The notes under the pieces were generated by a model. The model ran no database searches. It was not told where the DNA came from and worked only from the letters and a program-made list of their open reading frames with translations. Positions 6,085-6,223 of a stretch of 6,223 nt of DNA are shown here, piece by piece. A program made the translations under genes and the position numbers. Numbering within the stretch: the stretch's first letter is position 1; each line of letters starts with the position of its first letter. Source of the stretch: Actinomycetota bacterium (lineage in GTDB: Bacteria; Actinomycetota; Humimicrobiia; Humimicrobiales; Humimicrobiaceae); contig JAQVEM010000003.1 of assembly GCA_028697935.1 (NCBI GenBank), forward strand, positions 30,027 through 36,249. Direction: 5' to 3'.

Positions 6085-6223
6085 ATGCTTGAGAACATTA
6101 AAAAGCTTTTTTCTTACAGGGAGCTTCTTTTTAATCTGACAAAAAAGGAACTCAAGGTAAAATATAGAGGTTCGATTCTGGGATTCTTCTGGTCACTTTT
6201 GAATCCGATTTTGACAATGCTTG
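6085..6223 (+). CDS. ABC-2-type polysaccharide export permease (Wzm-like), N-terminal part (3' end outside window)
   Basis: Only the first 46 codons are inside the window. They read as the start of a Wzm-type permease: a short amphipathic lead (residues 1-19), then K-K-E-L-K-V-K-Y-R-G-S at 20-30, and G-F-F-W-S-L-L-N-P at 33-41 entering the first membrane helix. This lead is highly typical of permeases that, with a Wzt-type ATPase, export undecaprenyl-linked O-antigen, capsule or teichoic-acid-like glycans across the inner membrane. The start is set by ATG 6085 with AGAGGG at 6068-6073, 11 nt upstream; spacing is slightly long but usable. The gene probably heads the export module, with the ATPase gene expected just beyond the window. 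The substrate cannot be told from this fragment. Confidence 0.85.
   Translation, partial: MLENIKKLFSYRELLFNLTKKELKVKYRGSILGFFWSLLNPILTML

Noticed and set aside
1..6223. CRISPR arrays, tRNA or rRNA genes, insertion sequences and phage elements
   Set aside because: No regularly spaced repeats, tRNA-like cloverleaf, transposase frame or terminal inverted repeats were seen on either strand.

Overview
The window is a stretch of a bacterial cell-surface polysaccharide locus (O-antigen, capsule or exopolysaccharide type). The DNA is strongly AT-rich, arginine is mostly AGA/AGG, and ATA is used often for isoleucine throughout, so all genes look native to one low-GC genome. Promoter-like sites match the sigma-70 pattern, several as TGnTATAAT extended -10 boxes, which argues against a Bacteroidetes-type promoter system. 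The species cannot be named from the sequence; an uncultured low-GC lineage is a guess only.

Layout. Positions 1-753 hold, on the minus strand, the N-terminal 251 residues of a polytopic GT-C-type membrane glycosyltransferase whose 3' end lies outside the window. A 210-bp divergent intergenic region (754-963) carries back-to-back promoter candidates and a possible structured leader. Plus-strand genes follow: a GT4 glycosyltransferase (964-2097), a WbaP/WcaJ-type polyprenyl-phosphate sugar-1-phosphate transferase (2139-3587), and an O-antigen ligase/polymerase-like membrane protein with an extra C-terminal domain (3646-5850). A 234-bp AT-rich spacer (5851-6084) with a promoter candidate precedes the first 46 codons of an ABC-2-type polysaccharide export permease (6085 to the window end).

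How the genes fit together. The phosphotransferase should put the first sugar phosphate on undecaprenyl phosphate. The GT4 enzyme would then add a sugar from a nucleotide donor on the cytoplasmic face. The ABC permease, with an ATPase presumably encoded beyond the window, would carry the lipid-linked glycan outward. The O-antigen ligase-like protein would transfer or polymerise it on the outer face of the membrane. The divergent GT-C protein would add sugars from a polyprenyl-phosphate donor outside. These are family-level inferences; no sugar can be assigned.

There is no clear sign of a wholly new system. The points most worth checking are the C-terminal domain on the ligase-like protein and the apparent loss of its usual His-Asn motif, a 17-codon mini-ORF that fills the gap before that gene, and the leader of the GT4 gene, which has a long-range hairpin, a misplaced Shine-Dalgarno sequence, a mini-ORF with an ATGA overlap, and an extended -10 box almost touching the start codon.
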